DNA from: Betaproteobacteria bacterium TMED156
GTDB lineage: Bacteria > Pseudomonadota > Gammaproteobacteria > Burkholderiales > Burkholderiaceae_A
NCBI GenBank assembly: GCA_002171155.1
Contig: NHHF01000141.1
Coordinates: 1-8,941, forward strand
Direction of reading: 5' to 3'
Length of the DNA stretch: 8,941 bases
A program made the position numbers and the translations under genes. Position 1 is the stretch's first letter. Each line of letters begins with the position of its first letter. This document shows, one piece after another, positions 1 to 5,459 of this stretch. Under the pieces are notes generated by a model, which was given only the letters and a program-made list of their open reading frames with translations, had not been told where the DNA came from and did no database searches.

Positions 1-905
1 GTTGGCCATGCTTTAAGTAGATATTGCATTGATCCTTCAACACGACCAAATGCCCTGATTATCTGTTGCATAACGCCAAGTGTTACAACACCTGCAACAA
101 TGGCTGGGGCTAAAAATACGTATGCTGACAGAACGTTTGCTTGTAGATATGCCATACGTCCTACATTAAAATATAGATAACGTACATAACTTAAAAAGTG
201 AATTGAACGCACATCAGCAAAAAGTTCATCAATCGTTTTTGGTCTCACATTGCCATCGTCCTCTGCAATAACAAGAATTTTTCTATATGCGGCTTCTTTC
301 TTCTGTAAGTCATATTCAACACCTACAAGTCTTAGAATCCAACCTAGTGCAATTAAAAACAATGTACCACCAAGTGTCCAAACTAATGCACCTGTGATTA
401 AACCATATTGCCAATCACCAAAAAAGAAAATTGGTATACCAATTGATAGTCCAAGTAGTATAGGAACAAACTGCACCAGTACCATTACTGACTCAATAAA
501 ACTTGTACCAAGTCCTTCCATGATTCTTGTAAACTTGATTGTGTCTTCTTGCACCCTTTGTGAAGCACCTTCTATTTTACGTGCTTTGTCATAGACAGAG
601 TGATACCATTCTACCATTGCAGTACGCCATCTAAACAAGAAGTGTGCTGTAAAGAAACTGATTGCAACATACAAAGCAATGTATATACCTGCTAGTGTAA
701 TAAATGATAACAAACTAGCAAAATATTCTTCTATCGTAATTGCATTTGGTGTAGCAAGTGCTTTTTGAATCATATCATAAAAGACACCAAACCATTCATT
801 AATTTTTACATCAATTTTTACTTGAACCCAAAGTGATGATAAAATTATTGCTGAACCGAGCCATGCCCACAGCAACCACTTTCTAGTTGTAAAGAACCTA
901 AACAT
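1..905 (-). CDS. sbmA-like: SbmA/BacA-family peptide transporter, 3' end cut by window edge
   Basis: This is an inner-membrane protein of the SbmA/BacA family, proton-driven importers of peptides and peptide-like antibiotics without an ATPase domain. The 301 visible residues contain family signatures: FRWRTAM near residue 91, IEGASQRVQEDT at 111-122, EAAYRK at 204-209, AEDD at 214-217, and the R-x-x-YL motif around 242-255. Acidic residues aligning with E. coli SbmA Glu193, Glu203, Glu276 and Glu287 (from memory) are Glu120, Glu130, Glu204 and Glu215, so the proposed proton-coupling glutamates are kept. Several hydrophobic helices are visible. The start at 905 lies 3 bases after the clpS stop. 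By alignment from memory it corresponds to about residue 78-80 of E. coli SbmA, so the N-terminal helices are missing. About 30 C-terminal residues of a normal SbmA lie outside the window; an extra C-terminal ATPase domain (BclA/Rv1819c type) cannot be excluded. The family call is firm, the substrate unknown. Confidence 0.88.
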   Translation of the reverse strand, partial: MFRFFTTRKWLLWAWLGSAIILSSLWVQVKIDVKINEWFGVFYDMIQKALATPNAITIEEYFASLLSFITLAGIYIALYVAISFFTAHFLFRWRTAMVEWYHSVYDKARKIEGASQRVQEDTIKFTRIMEGLGTSFIESVMVLVQFVPILLGLSIGIPIFFFGDWQYGLITGALVWTLGGTLFLIALGWILRLVGVEYDLQKKEAAYRKILVIAEDDGNVRPKTIDELFADVRSIHFLSYVRYLYFNVGRMAYLQANVLSAYVFLAPAIVAGVVTLGVMQQIIRAFGRVEGSMQYLLKAWP

Positions 906-908
906 TGA

Positions 909-1220
909 TTAGGCTTTCTCTACTGTGCAATTTAATGGATGTCCTTGTGACCTTGCCTGTGCTGTTGTTTCGATCGCTTTCTGCTCTGCAATCTCATGCG
1001 GATATGTTCCTGCTATGCCTTTGCCTTCTTCGTGTATTTTTAACATAACTGCTTCTGAATCTTTGGGTGATTTTCTAAAAATTGTTTTAAGTATTTCTGT
1101 AACAAAATCCATAGGAGTATAGTCATCATTTAAAAGATACACATGATACATACCTGGTTCGGTTATTGTTGTTTGTGTGCTTGTTGATGCTTGTACGTTT
1201 GCGTTACCTTGTTCTGACAT
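909..1220 (-). CDS. clpS: ClpS, N-degron adaptor of the Clp protease
   Basis: ClpS binds proteins with destabilising N-terminal residues and hands them to ClpAP (ClpC in some bacteria) for degradation. The 103 residues match the family length. A flexible N-terminal tail (1-22) precedes the core: MYHVYLLNDDYTPMDFV at 24-40, the H-x-x-GKGIAG segment at 63-71, and the ending HPLNCTVEKA. Residues corresponding to the N-degron pocket of E. coli ClpS are present: Asn31, Asp32, Asp33, Met37, Val40, His63 and Leu96. The pocket therefore looks functional. The tail, which in characterised ClpS proteins enters the ClpA pore, is also kept. The gene sits between the third membrane gene of the stator-like run (11-base gap) and the SbmA-like gene (3-base gap), so all are probably co-transcribed. 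An AGGA element lies about 9 bases before the ATG. No clpA or clpP is visible; a host ClpA/ClpP would have to be the partner. Confidence 0.95.
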   Translation of the reverse strand: MSEQGNANVQASTSTQTTITEPGMYHVYLLNDDYTPMDFVTEILKTIFRKSPKDSEAVMLKIHEEGKGIAGTYPHEIAEQKAIETTAQARSQGHPLNCTVEKA

Positions 1221-1231
1221 TATATTTTTTC

Positions 1232-1798
1232 CTATCTGTTTTTATCCAACAAAATTGTATCTGGCATGATGTAAGGAATATAATCTTGTCTATCTTCTGT
1301 GTCGTTGCCTTCATGTGTTTCCATTTTTTCTCCAGCTTCAACTTCTTTCATTAGTTTAATAGGCATAGGTTTTCCTTGTCTTGCTTCTTCTAATTTTGCA
1401 ATTTGTTCATGCATTTCTCTATTGTATTGTATAACATAAACACGCGGTTGTCTACCATTAATTACACCAGATATTACATCTATCCAAGATTTTCCTGTTA
1501 CATCTTCATTATTGTTAATTAACCAAAGATATATTGCTCCAGTATCAGGTTTTTTTATTTCTGGTTCTTCAATATATGCTCCAACCATAATGTATTTTTC
1601 ATTGTCTGGCCAAGCCTTGTAAGGGTAACCATATATGCTTTGTAAACCTACCCATGCACTAAGAATTGAAAATAACATTAATGTTGTAATTGTTGCTTTC
1701 AAAAACCATTTTGCGTTTGTCGATGCAATGAATATCCATAAAACTGTTGCACCAATCATCATTAATAATAAAACTAAAAATATGTGTCCTTGTATCAT
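1232..1798 (-). CDS. Unrecognised membrane protein, third gene of the stator-like cassette
   Basis: A 188-residue protein whose family I do not recognise. Two hydrophobic helices are visible at about residues 5-26 and 33-52, separated by a short polar loop (STNAKW). A soluble part follows, beginning GYPYKAWPDNEKYIMVGAYI and containing EPEIKKPDTGAIYLWLINN, and ending in a charged tail rich in Glu and Lys. With two helices, both termini should lie on the same side of the membrane; whether the soluble part is periplasmic or cytoplasmic cannot be decided from sequence. The ATG follows the TAA of the preceding MotB/ExbD-like gene by one base, and an AGGA lies about 8 bases upstream inside that gene, which suggests translational coupling and a shared complex. 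Membership of the same operon as the proton-channel pair is the only functional clue. Confidence 0.8.
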   Translation of the reverse strand: MIQGHIFLVLLLMMIGATVLWIFIASTNAKWFLKATITTLMLFSILSAWVGLQSIYGYPYKAWPDNEKYIMVGAYIEEPEIKKPDTGAIYLWLINNNEDVTGKSWIDVISGVINGRQPRVYVIQYNREMHEQIAKLEEARQGKPMPIKLMKEVEAGEKMETHEGNDTEDRQDYIPYIMPDTILLDKNR

Positions 1799-1799
1799 C

Positions 1800-2480
1800 T
1801 TATAATCCTGACGGTGACCAAGAGGCCCCAGAAGCTGAACTGCTTGTTCCTCTTACTCTTCCAATTATCCCGTATATTAAAGTGTTGAAGTTTCCAACTG
1901 CGCCTTCTTCATCAATTGAAAATCTTGTAACTGTTATTTCATCTCCTGGACGATTTATAAAAACTTCCTTTGCAAAAACAACATTGTAAGGATTTATCTT
2001 TTCAATCTGTACTTGAATTGGCATCGGAACATAATTCTTCTCACCGGATAATTCTGAAGCAATTTTTTTACTGTACCAATGAACATTTACTATATATTCT
2101 CCTGGAACGATACCCCTAATAGTTACCATTTCTTCATTACGAAAGACTTTAATTGGTTTTCCTTTAGGATCATACACTGTATCGTTAGACGTTCCTAAAT
2201 CATCTCTATTCAAACTCATTAGTCCGACGTCTTTTGATTTAAATCCTACATAGTTTCCCAATGGATCTCTCATCCATAAATCAATATCGTCTGGTGAATC
2301 AGTTGGCCATGTTATTTTTATAATATACTCTGCAACAACTTCAACATCTGATTTTTTTGCAATTGGATTTATCAATATAAATGCCATTATAAATAAAAAA
2401 ACAAATCCTACAAGAGTATTGAATAATAAATCAATGAACGCAACTTGAGATCCATAACTGCGGTGACGTGTGGTTGCCAT
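1800..2480 (-). CDS. MotB/ExbD/ZorB-like single-helix stator partner with a C-terminal beta domain
   Basis: A 226-residue protein with a short basic N-terminus, one transmembrane helix at about 14-39 and a large C-terminal domain presumably outside the cytoplasm. The helix starts FIDLLFNTLVGFVFLF. Asp17 is placed like the proton-binding Asp of ExbD, TolR, MotB and ZorB, just inside the membrane. The C-terminal part carries a DIDLWMRDPLGNYVGF stretch at about 65-80, then an LNRDDLG turn and a GEYIVNVHWY strand. This pattern recalls DUF2135/YfaP-like beta domains that read D-x-D-L-x-V-x-x-P-x-G. That assignment is from memory and tentative. No OmpA-type peptidoglycan-binding motif is evident, unlike MotB or ZorB. 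The C-terminus is Ser/Gly rich. The gene starts one base after the stop of the MotA/ExbB-like gene and ends one base before the next ATG. The pairing with a MotA/ExbB-like gene is the strongest support for the role. Confidence 0.8.
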   Translation of the reverse strand: MATTRHRSYGSQVAFIDLLFNTLVGFVFLFIMAFILINPIAKKSDVEVVAEYIIKITWPTDSPDDIDLWMRDPLGNYVGFKSKDVGLMSLNRDDLGTSNDTVYDPKGKPIKVFRNEEMVTIRGIVPGEYIVNVHWYSKKIASELSGEKNYVPMPIQVQIEKINPYNVVFAKEVFINRPGDEITVTRFSIDEEGAVGNFNTLIYGIIGRVRGTSSSASGASWSPSGL

Positions 2481-2481
2481 T

Positions 2482-3048
2482 CTAGTTACCTTTCTGTTCG
2501 GTTACTACTCTCTCAACCAATTTTTCTGCTTGTACTGTTCTGTAACGTTCTAAATCTTGGTCTAATCTAAAATACTGGACCTTAAGTATTGTACTTGTTA
2601 TTAGTCCGGCTAAGGTTGTGTATAGTGCTGTTGACATTCCTACCGCCATACTTGCCAATGCTTGTTGCACCGACGAAACGTTTGCAATATTGATTCCGTC
2701 AAATGCTCCTGCTAACATTAAAATAAATCCAGATACTGTACCTACCAAACCAAGTGTTAACAATATGTCTGATGCAAACCAACCTGGCTCGTGTCTTGTA
2801 TCTATATGATCTAATTTTTCTATGTCTCCATTTGCAAGTTGACTCAATTTCCAACTTTCATATCCACAATGTAATGTCATTGCATAAAAAATAAAAAGAA
2901 TAAAAAAAGATAGTTTGGTTTTGTCTTTAATCCATAAATCTTCATGTACTCCAAACCCTATTAAAACTACTGTTAGAGCCACGATGAGTGTGAAAAACCA
3001 CCACCATTTTAAGAAAATGCTGTGTTTTTTAAGTGATGTTATTGCCAT
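2482..3048 (-). CDS. MotA/TolQ/ExbB-family proton channel subunit
   Basis: A 188-residue polytopic membrane protein with four likely helices at about 14-34, 45-63, 92-116 and 128-156. Helix 3 contains LGLVGTVSGFILML, which matches the conserved GLxGTVxG helix of MotA, TolQ, ExbB and ZorA. Helix 4 contains ALASMAVGMSTALYTTLAGL, the matching small-residue and Thr-lined pore helix. In this family five such subunits surround two single-helix partners, and proton flow drives rotation or energy transfer. The cytoplasmic tail is short (about 157-188), unlike the long ZorA tail of Zorya defence systems. AAGGA lies about 10 bases before the ATG. It is the first gene after a terminator and a late-promoter-like box, so it probably opens a late operon running through the partner gene, a third membrane gene, clpS and the SbmA-like gene. 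The family is clear; what the motor powers is unknown. Confidence 0.85.
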   Translation of the reverse strand: MAITSLKKHSIFLKWWWFFTLIVALTVVLIGFGVHEDLWIKDKTKLSFFILFIFYAMTLHCGYESWKLSQLANGDIEKLDHIDTRHEPGWFASDILLTLGLVGTVSGFILMLAGAFDGINIANVSSVQQALASMAVGMSTALYTTLAGLITSTILKVQYFRLDQDLERYRTVQAEKLVERVVTEQKGN

Positions 3049-3074
3049 GAGCTTTTTTCCTTAATGTATATAGT

Positions 3075-3082
3075 TATTTATC
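3075..3082 (-). promoter_or_regulatory. Candidate T4-type late promoter for the stator/clpS/sbmA operon
   Basis: The minus strand reads GATAAATA here, 7 of 8 matches to the T4 late box TATAAATA. It lies between the terminator after hsp20 and the ATG at 3048, which would give a leader of about 20 bases containing the AAGGA ribosome site. A TTGAAA lies just upstream, but I see no well-spaced -10 box, so a late promoter is the better reading. Confidence 0.5.
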
Positions 3083-3087
3083 GTTTC

Positions 3088-3116
3088 AAGAGAAACCCCG
3101 GCTTTTTACCGGGGTT
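3088..3116 (-). terminator. Rho-independent terminator after hsp20
   Basis: On the minus strand AACCCCGG (3116-3109) and CCGGGGTT (3101-3094) form a perfect 8-bp stem with a 7-base loop, TAAAAAG. It is followed by TCTCTT after the closing TT, a U-rich run interrupted by C. It starts 28 bases after the hsp20 stop codon and precedes the next operon's promoter. The GC-rich stem stands out in this AT-rich DNA. Confidence 0.88.
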
Positions 3117-3144
3117 CCGGATCAATTATTGTATTTGATTAAGG

Positions 3145-3585
3145 TTACTTAATTTGAATAGTTTTTGGCTTTTTGCTCTCTGGAATAATTCTTTCCATAG
3201 ATACTCTAAGCAAACCATCTTTAAGTTCAGCACCTTTTACTTCTACATCATCTGCAATTGTAAATGCTTTGGTAAATTGTCTTTGTGAGATACCCTTGTG
3301 GATAACTCCGTCTTTTGACTCTTTATCTTCGTCTGCTTTTACAGATTTAATAGTAAGTGTATTTTCAGCATACTCAACTTCAATGTCTTTTTTGCTGAAT
3401 CCAGCAAGTGCCACTTCAATGTCGTATGTGTTGTCACCAGTTCTTACAATATTGTAAGGTGGATAGTTTGTCATTGGTGCTGTGAAAACGTCACCTTCAA
3501 ACATACTTTCAAAATGATTGAAAACGTCATCAAACCCAACAGTTACAGGACGTAACTGATTAAAAATAGATAGATTTCTTGTCAT
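3145..3585 (-). CDS. hsp20: Small heat shock protein, IbpA-like Hsp20
   Basis: An ATP-independent holdase chaperone that binds unfolding proteins and forms oligomers. The 146-residue protein is of class A (IbpA/IbpB) type: a short N-terminal arm with GFDDVFNHFESMF at 17-29, then YPPYNIV at 41-47 opening the alpha-crystallin domain, the DIEVALAGFSKKDIEV core at 55-70, the DGLLRVSMERIIPE signature at 123-136, and a C-terminal IQI (143-145) matching the I-x-I anchor used in oligomer assembly. All parts of a functional Hsp20 are present. Hsp20 genes are frequent in T4-like marine phages, where a role in virion protein folding is often proposed. It is a single-gene unit with a very strong ribosome site, its own early-like and late promoters, and a strong terminator, all pointing to high expression. 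Confidence 0.96.
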   Translation of the reverse strand: MTRNLSIFNQLRPVTVGFDDVFNHFESMFEGDVFTAPMTNYPPYNIVRTGDNTYDIEVALAGFSKKDIEVEYAENTLTIKSVKADEDKESKDGVIHKGISQRQFTKAFTIADDVEVKGAELKDGLLRVSMERIIPESKKPKTIQIK

Positions 3586-3590
3586 ATTAA

Positions 3591-3600
3591 CTCCTCCTTT
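3591..3600 (-). promoter_or_regulatory. Very strong ribosome binding site of hsp20
   Basis: The minus strand reads AAAGGAGGAG, an extended Shine-Dalgarno sequence ending 5 bases before the hsp20 ATG. It is the best ribosome site in the window; most neighbours have only AGGA- or AAGG-type sites. It fixes the hsp20 start and suggests very high translation. Confidence 0.9.
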
Positions 3601-3648
3601 TAAGCAAGTTGTTTTAATGTAGATCCTATCTAAAGCAATCTACACTTG

Positions 3649-3656
3649 TATTTATA
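3649..3656 (-). promoter_or_regulatory. T4-type late promoter of hsp20
   Basis: Exact TATAAATA on the minus strand in the roughly 120-bp gap upstream of hsp20, followed by CAAG. The T4 late consensus is read by a gp55-like sigma factor. Transcription would start roughly 6 bases downstream and leave a leader of about 55-60 bases. It overlaps one arm of the palindrome at 3654-3670. Confidence 0.75.
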
Positions 3657-3670
3657 CAGTTTTACTGTAT
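3654..3670. repeat. 7-bp perfect inverted repeat in the hsp20 control region
   Basis: ATACAGT and ACTGTAT flank a 3-base spacer. The palindrome begins about where the transcript from the 3704-3677 promoter should start, and its other arm overlaps the late box. It could be an operator or a 5' mRNA hairpin with a 7-bp stem and an AAA loop. The short loop and perfect arms are visible; the function is inference. Confidence 0.6.
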
Positions 3671-3676
3671 ATATAT

Positions 3677-3704
3677 AATATAAGCATGATTTTTAAAAAG
3701 TCAA
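3677..3704 (-). promoter_or_regulatory. Sigma70-like (early-type) promoter of hsp20
   Basis: TTGACT (3704-3699), a 16-base spacer ending ATGCT, and TATATT (3682-3677), each hexamer one mismatch from consensus. The -35 box begins just after the stop codon of the gene ending at 3709. The arrangement matches the candidates upstream of rpsU and clpX, which raises confidence. Confidence 0.6.
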
Positions 3705-3708
3705 GAGT

Positions 3709-3957
3709 CTAATCCAACTTTTTTTCTATTTTTTCTGAAAAAAGTTCAATTTTTTGGCCAGGGCCAGCTTTACTAGGTAGATTACCATATTCCTCCACAT
3801 ATATTTTTATTACTTCTTTGTAAAATATGGTAGAATTATGATGACATTTTTTGTTAATCTCTGCTAATCCATTATTTGTACCACTAATGTGTGTTGCTAA
3901 AGCTCTTGCGGCTTCTTTTTGTAATGTTCTTAAATCTAAAGTTTCTAAATCAACCAT
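3709..3957 (-). CDS. Small hypothetical protein (82 aa)
   Basis: I do not recognise this protein. It is soluble and mixed-charge with no membrane segment, beginning MVDLETLDLRTLQKEAARA and ending in a Lys-rich stretch (KIELFSEKIEKKLD). Helices are likely over most of the length. A CHH tripeptide near residue 38 is too little to claim metal binding. An AAAGG element lies 8 bases before the ATG, overlapping the end of the upstream gene, from whose stop codon the start is separated by 4 bases. Spacing, ribosome site and codon use support a real gene. It is the last gene before the hsp20 promoter region, and no terminator hairpin is visible after it, so read-through into hsp20 is possible. Confidence 0.72.
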   Translation of the reverse strand: MVDLETLDLRTLQKEAARALATHISGTNNGLAEINKKCHHNSTIFYKEVIKIYVEEYGNLPSKAGPGQKIELFSEKIEKKLD

Positions 3958-3961
3958 CTTA

Positions 3962-4165
3962 TTAACCTTTTAACTTATTTACTACACGATCATCTAATGA
4001 TATTCTTGATATTACTGTAAATCCTTTTGCACCATTATACGGGTTTTGCATATAACTTTCTTTGATCCAATAATATTTAAAAAATACTACATCATCATTG
4101 TCAAGTTTGATCGGATACCAAGCAAAAACTTTTCTCCATCTAGATTGCCATTCAGGAAGATTCAA
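3962..4165 (-). CDS. Small hypothetical protein (67 aa) with TTG start
   Basis: A 67-residue protein rich in Trp, Tyr and Phe, with a WRKVFAWYPIKLDNDDVVFF stretch at about residues 10-30 and YYWIKESY after it. It looks like a small beta-rich phage protein of unknown function. The only plausible start is TTG at 4165: an in-frame stop lies 24 bases upstream, there is no ATG or GTG between, and the next codons (N-L-P-E-W-Q) already look like protein. GGAG lies 10 bases before the TTG, a slightly long spacing. The gene begins 24 bases after the 3' end of tRNA-Asp, so its message must be separated from the tRNA by processing, or translated from the processed tail. Confidence 0.7.
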   Translation of the reverse strand: MNLPEWQSRWRKVFAWYPIKLDNDDVVFFKYYWIKESYMQNPYNGAKGFTVISRISLDDRVVNKLKG

Positions 4166-4189
4166 TTTTTGTTCGCTCCAATTTTTTTA

Positions 4190-4266
4190 TGGCGGGAGTG
4201 AAGGGACTCGAACCCTCGGCCTTCCGCGTGACAGGCGGACGCTCTAACCAACTGAGCTACACCCCC
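4190..4266 (-). tRNA. tRNA-Asp (anticodon GUC)
   Basis: Full cloverleaf of 77 bases with encoded CCA. The acceptor stem pairs GGGGGTG with CACTCCC (one G-T pair). The D arm contains AGCTCAGTTGGTTAGAGC. The anticodon stem is TCCGC/GCGGA around loop CTGTCAC, giving GTC. The T loop is GTTCGAGTC, the discriminator base is G as expected for Asp, and CCA occupies 4192-4190. Only one base separates it from the upstream tRNA-Val, so a common precursor is likely. Confidence 0.96.
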
Positions 4267-4267
4267 A

Positions 4268-4343
4268 TGGTGGGTAATACAGGACTCGAACCTATGACCC
4301 CCTCGGTGTAAACGAGGTGCTCTACCAACTGAGCTAATCACCC
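4268..4343 (-). tRNA. tRNA-Val (anticodon UAC)
   Basis: Full cloverleaf of 76 bases with encoded CCA. The acceptor stem pairs GGGTGAT with ATTACCC, the anticodon stem is CCTCG/CGAGG around loop TTTACAC giving TAC, and the T loop is GTTCGAGTC. The discriminator is A. Its first 10 bases double as the last codons and TAG stop of the speD-like gene (4334-4343). It should read GUA and GUG, useful for an AT-rich phage. Confidence 0.96.
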
Positions 4344-4714
4344 TTAATATCAATTTCTGTTAATCCTCGTTCTCTGTTTAAATACTTATACTCAACTTTT
4401 ACAGGATCAAATTGTTTAATTTCTTCAAATATAATATCTGTTGGTAAGCCTCCACACGTATATACATCTAATTGTAATAATCCAGGATCAGTTTCATCCC
4501 AACAATGCAATGCTATATGTGATGTTTCTATAATTACCAATCCAGTCAATCCTCTATTACCAGGAACATTTACATAAGTTGTTATAGGACCTTGGCATAT
4601 TTGCATACCAATCTTAGATACTAAATCTGTTAACCATGTGTGAGCCCATTTTTGGTCTGTTGGGGGTTTGTTTATTTCAGCTCTGACTATCAGATGTTTG
4701 TGTTGTACCGTCAT
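4334..4714 (-). CDS. speD: S-adenosylmethionine decarboxylase family proenzyme (SpeD)
   Basis: A pyruvoyl-dependent decarboxylase of the class 1B SpeD family, 126 residues, a normal length. AdoMet decarboxylase makes the aminopropyl donor for spermidine; the proenzyme cuts itself before a Ser to make the pyruvoyl group. HKHLIVRAE at 5-13 matches the family N-terminus and supports this ATG. The core TGLVIIETSHIALHCW (57-72) supplies the cleavage Ser65 and His70, and YTCGG (85-89) supplies Cys87, matching Ser63, His68 and Cys83 of the Thermotoga enzyme. The residue before the cleavage Ser is Thr64 rather than the usual Glu. Some SpeD homologues have become ornithine or arginine decarboxylases, so the substrate is not certain. 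The start lies 38 bases inside nadE and lacks a clear ribosome site, implying translational coupling. The stop lies within tRNA-Val. Confidence 0.9.
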   Translation of the reverse strand: MTVQHKHLIVRAEINKPPTDQKWAHTWLTDLVSKIGMQICQGPITTYVNVPGNRGLTGLVIIETSHIALHCWDETDPGLLQLDVYTCGGLPTDIIFEEIKQFDPVKVEYKYLNRERGLTEIDIKGD

Positions 4715-5456
4715 TTTTAAATACTGGTATTGGTTCCATTTTGTGTAAGTTTACCTTGCGTATCTGACGATATTTATTCAACAACTCCACGTCACTGCCT
4801 TCTGCAATAGTTTTATTATTGTCAAGCATCATTGCTTTTTCCATTTGTTCATATGAGAGACCTCCAAGTTGGTCTTTATCTGTTCTTCCATCTTCCCATA
4901 ATCCATCTGTTGGTGGAGCATCTATGATTTCTTGTAGTATTCCTAAATCTTTTCCTAGTTGCCAAACTTCTGACTTCATTAAATCTGCTATTGGAGAGAT
5001 GTCTACTCCTCCATCTCCATACTTGGTATAAAAACCTACACCAAAATCTTCTACTTTGTTACCTGTACCTACAACAATACCTTCTTTTGCTCCTGATATT
5101 TGATGTAGTGTAACCATTCTTAATCTAGATTTTGTGTTTGCAAATGCATGTTCACTGCCATAATCATTAAATGTTTTTAACCAAAACTTTTCGTAAACTC
5201 CATCCAAATCAATCACTTCATGCGTAACATTATTAAACTTGTTTTCTATCCAATTACCATGATCCATACTCAAATCATGTTGTGATTCAATTTGATTGAT
5301 TGGCATTGATACCGCAATCGTAGGCATTTTAGTCATAGCACATAAAGTACTGACTACTGCTGAATCGATACCACCAGATATTCCTACGACTAAAGTTTTA
5401 CGATTATTTTCTTTTGCGTATGATTTTATCCAATCAGAAATTCTATTTTGCAACAT
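4677..5456 (-). CDS. nadE: NH3-dependent NAD(+) synthetase
   Basis: Catalyses the last step of NAD formation: nicotinate adenine dinucleotide + ATP + NH3 to NAD. The 259 residues correspond to the ammonia-dependent form; there is no glutaminase domain. Visible motifs are the PP-loop SGGIDS at 27-32, N-x-x-SRLRM at 107-114, GTGNK at 130-134, KYGDGGVDISPIADL around 145-159, and LWEDGRTD at 186-193, all in family order. The fold and active site appear intact. The ATG follows the bS21 stop by 3 bases, with only a weak AAGAAG ribosome site, and the gene overlaps speD by 38 bases in another frame. In phages such genes can sustain NAD for replication or offset NAD-depleting defences; no other NAD gene is visible here, so it would depend on host or off-window enzymes. 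Confidence 0.95.
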   Translation of the reverse strand: MLQNRISDWIKSYAKENNRKTLVVGISGGIDSAVVSTLCAMTKMPTIAVSMPINQIESQHDLSMDHGNWIENKFNNVTHEVIDLDGVYEKFWLKTFNDYGSEHAFANTKSRLRMVTLHQISGAKEGIVVGTGNKVEDFGVGFYTKYGDGGVDISPIADLMKSEVWQLGKDLGILQEIIDAPPTDGLWEDGRTDKDQLGGLSYEQMEKAMMLDNNKTIAEGSDVELLNKYRQIRKVNLHKMEPIPVFKNDGTTQTSDSQS

Positions 5457-5459
5457 AAA

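Noticed and set aside
250..594. 114-codon plus-strand frame
   Set aside because: Antisense to the SbmA-like gene, with Ser/Pro-rich low-complexity translation and no ribosome site or family resemblance.
2388..2395. Plus-strand TATAAATA
   Set aside because: Lies inside the MotB/ExbD-like gene and points against all genes; taken as a chance match in AT-rich DNA.
2482..3048. Zorya defence system (ZorA/ZorB)
   Set aside because: The pore protein lacks the long ZorA tail, the partner lacks an OmpA-like domain, and no ZorC/D/E-like gene is nearby.
4162..4353. 63-codon minus-strand frame covering both tRNA genes
   Set aside because: Its translation is the familiar false protein produced by reading tRNA sequence; both tRNAs fold fully and explain the conservation.
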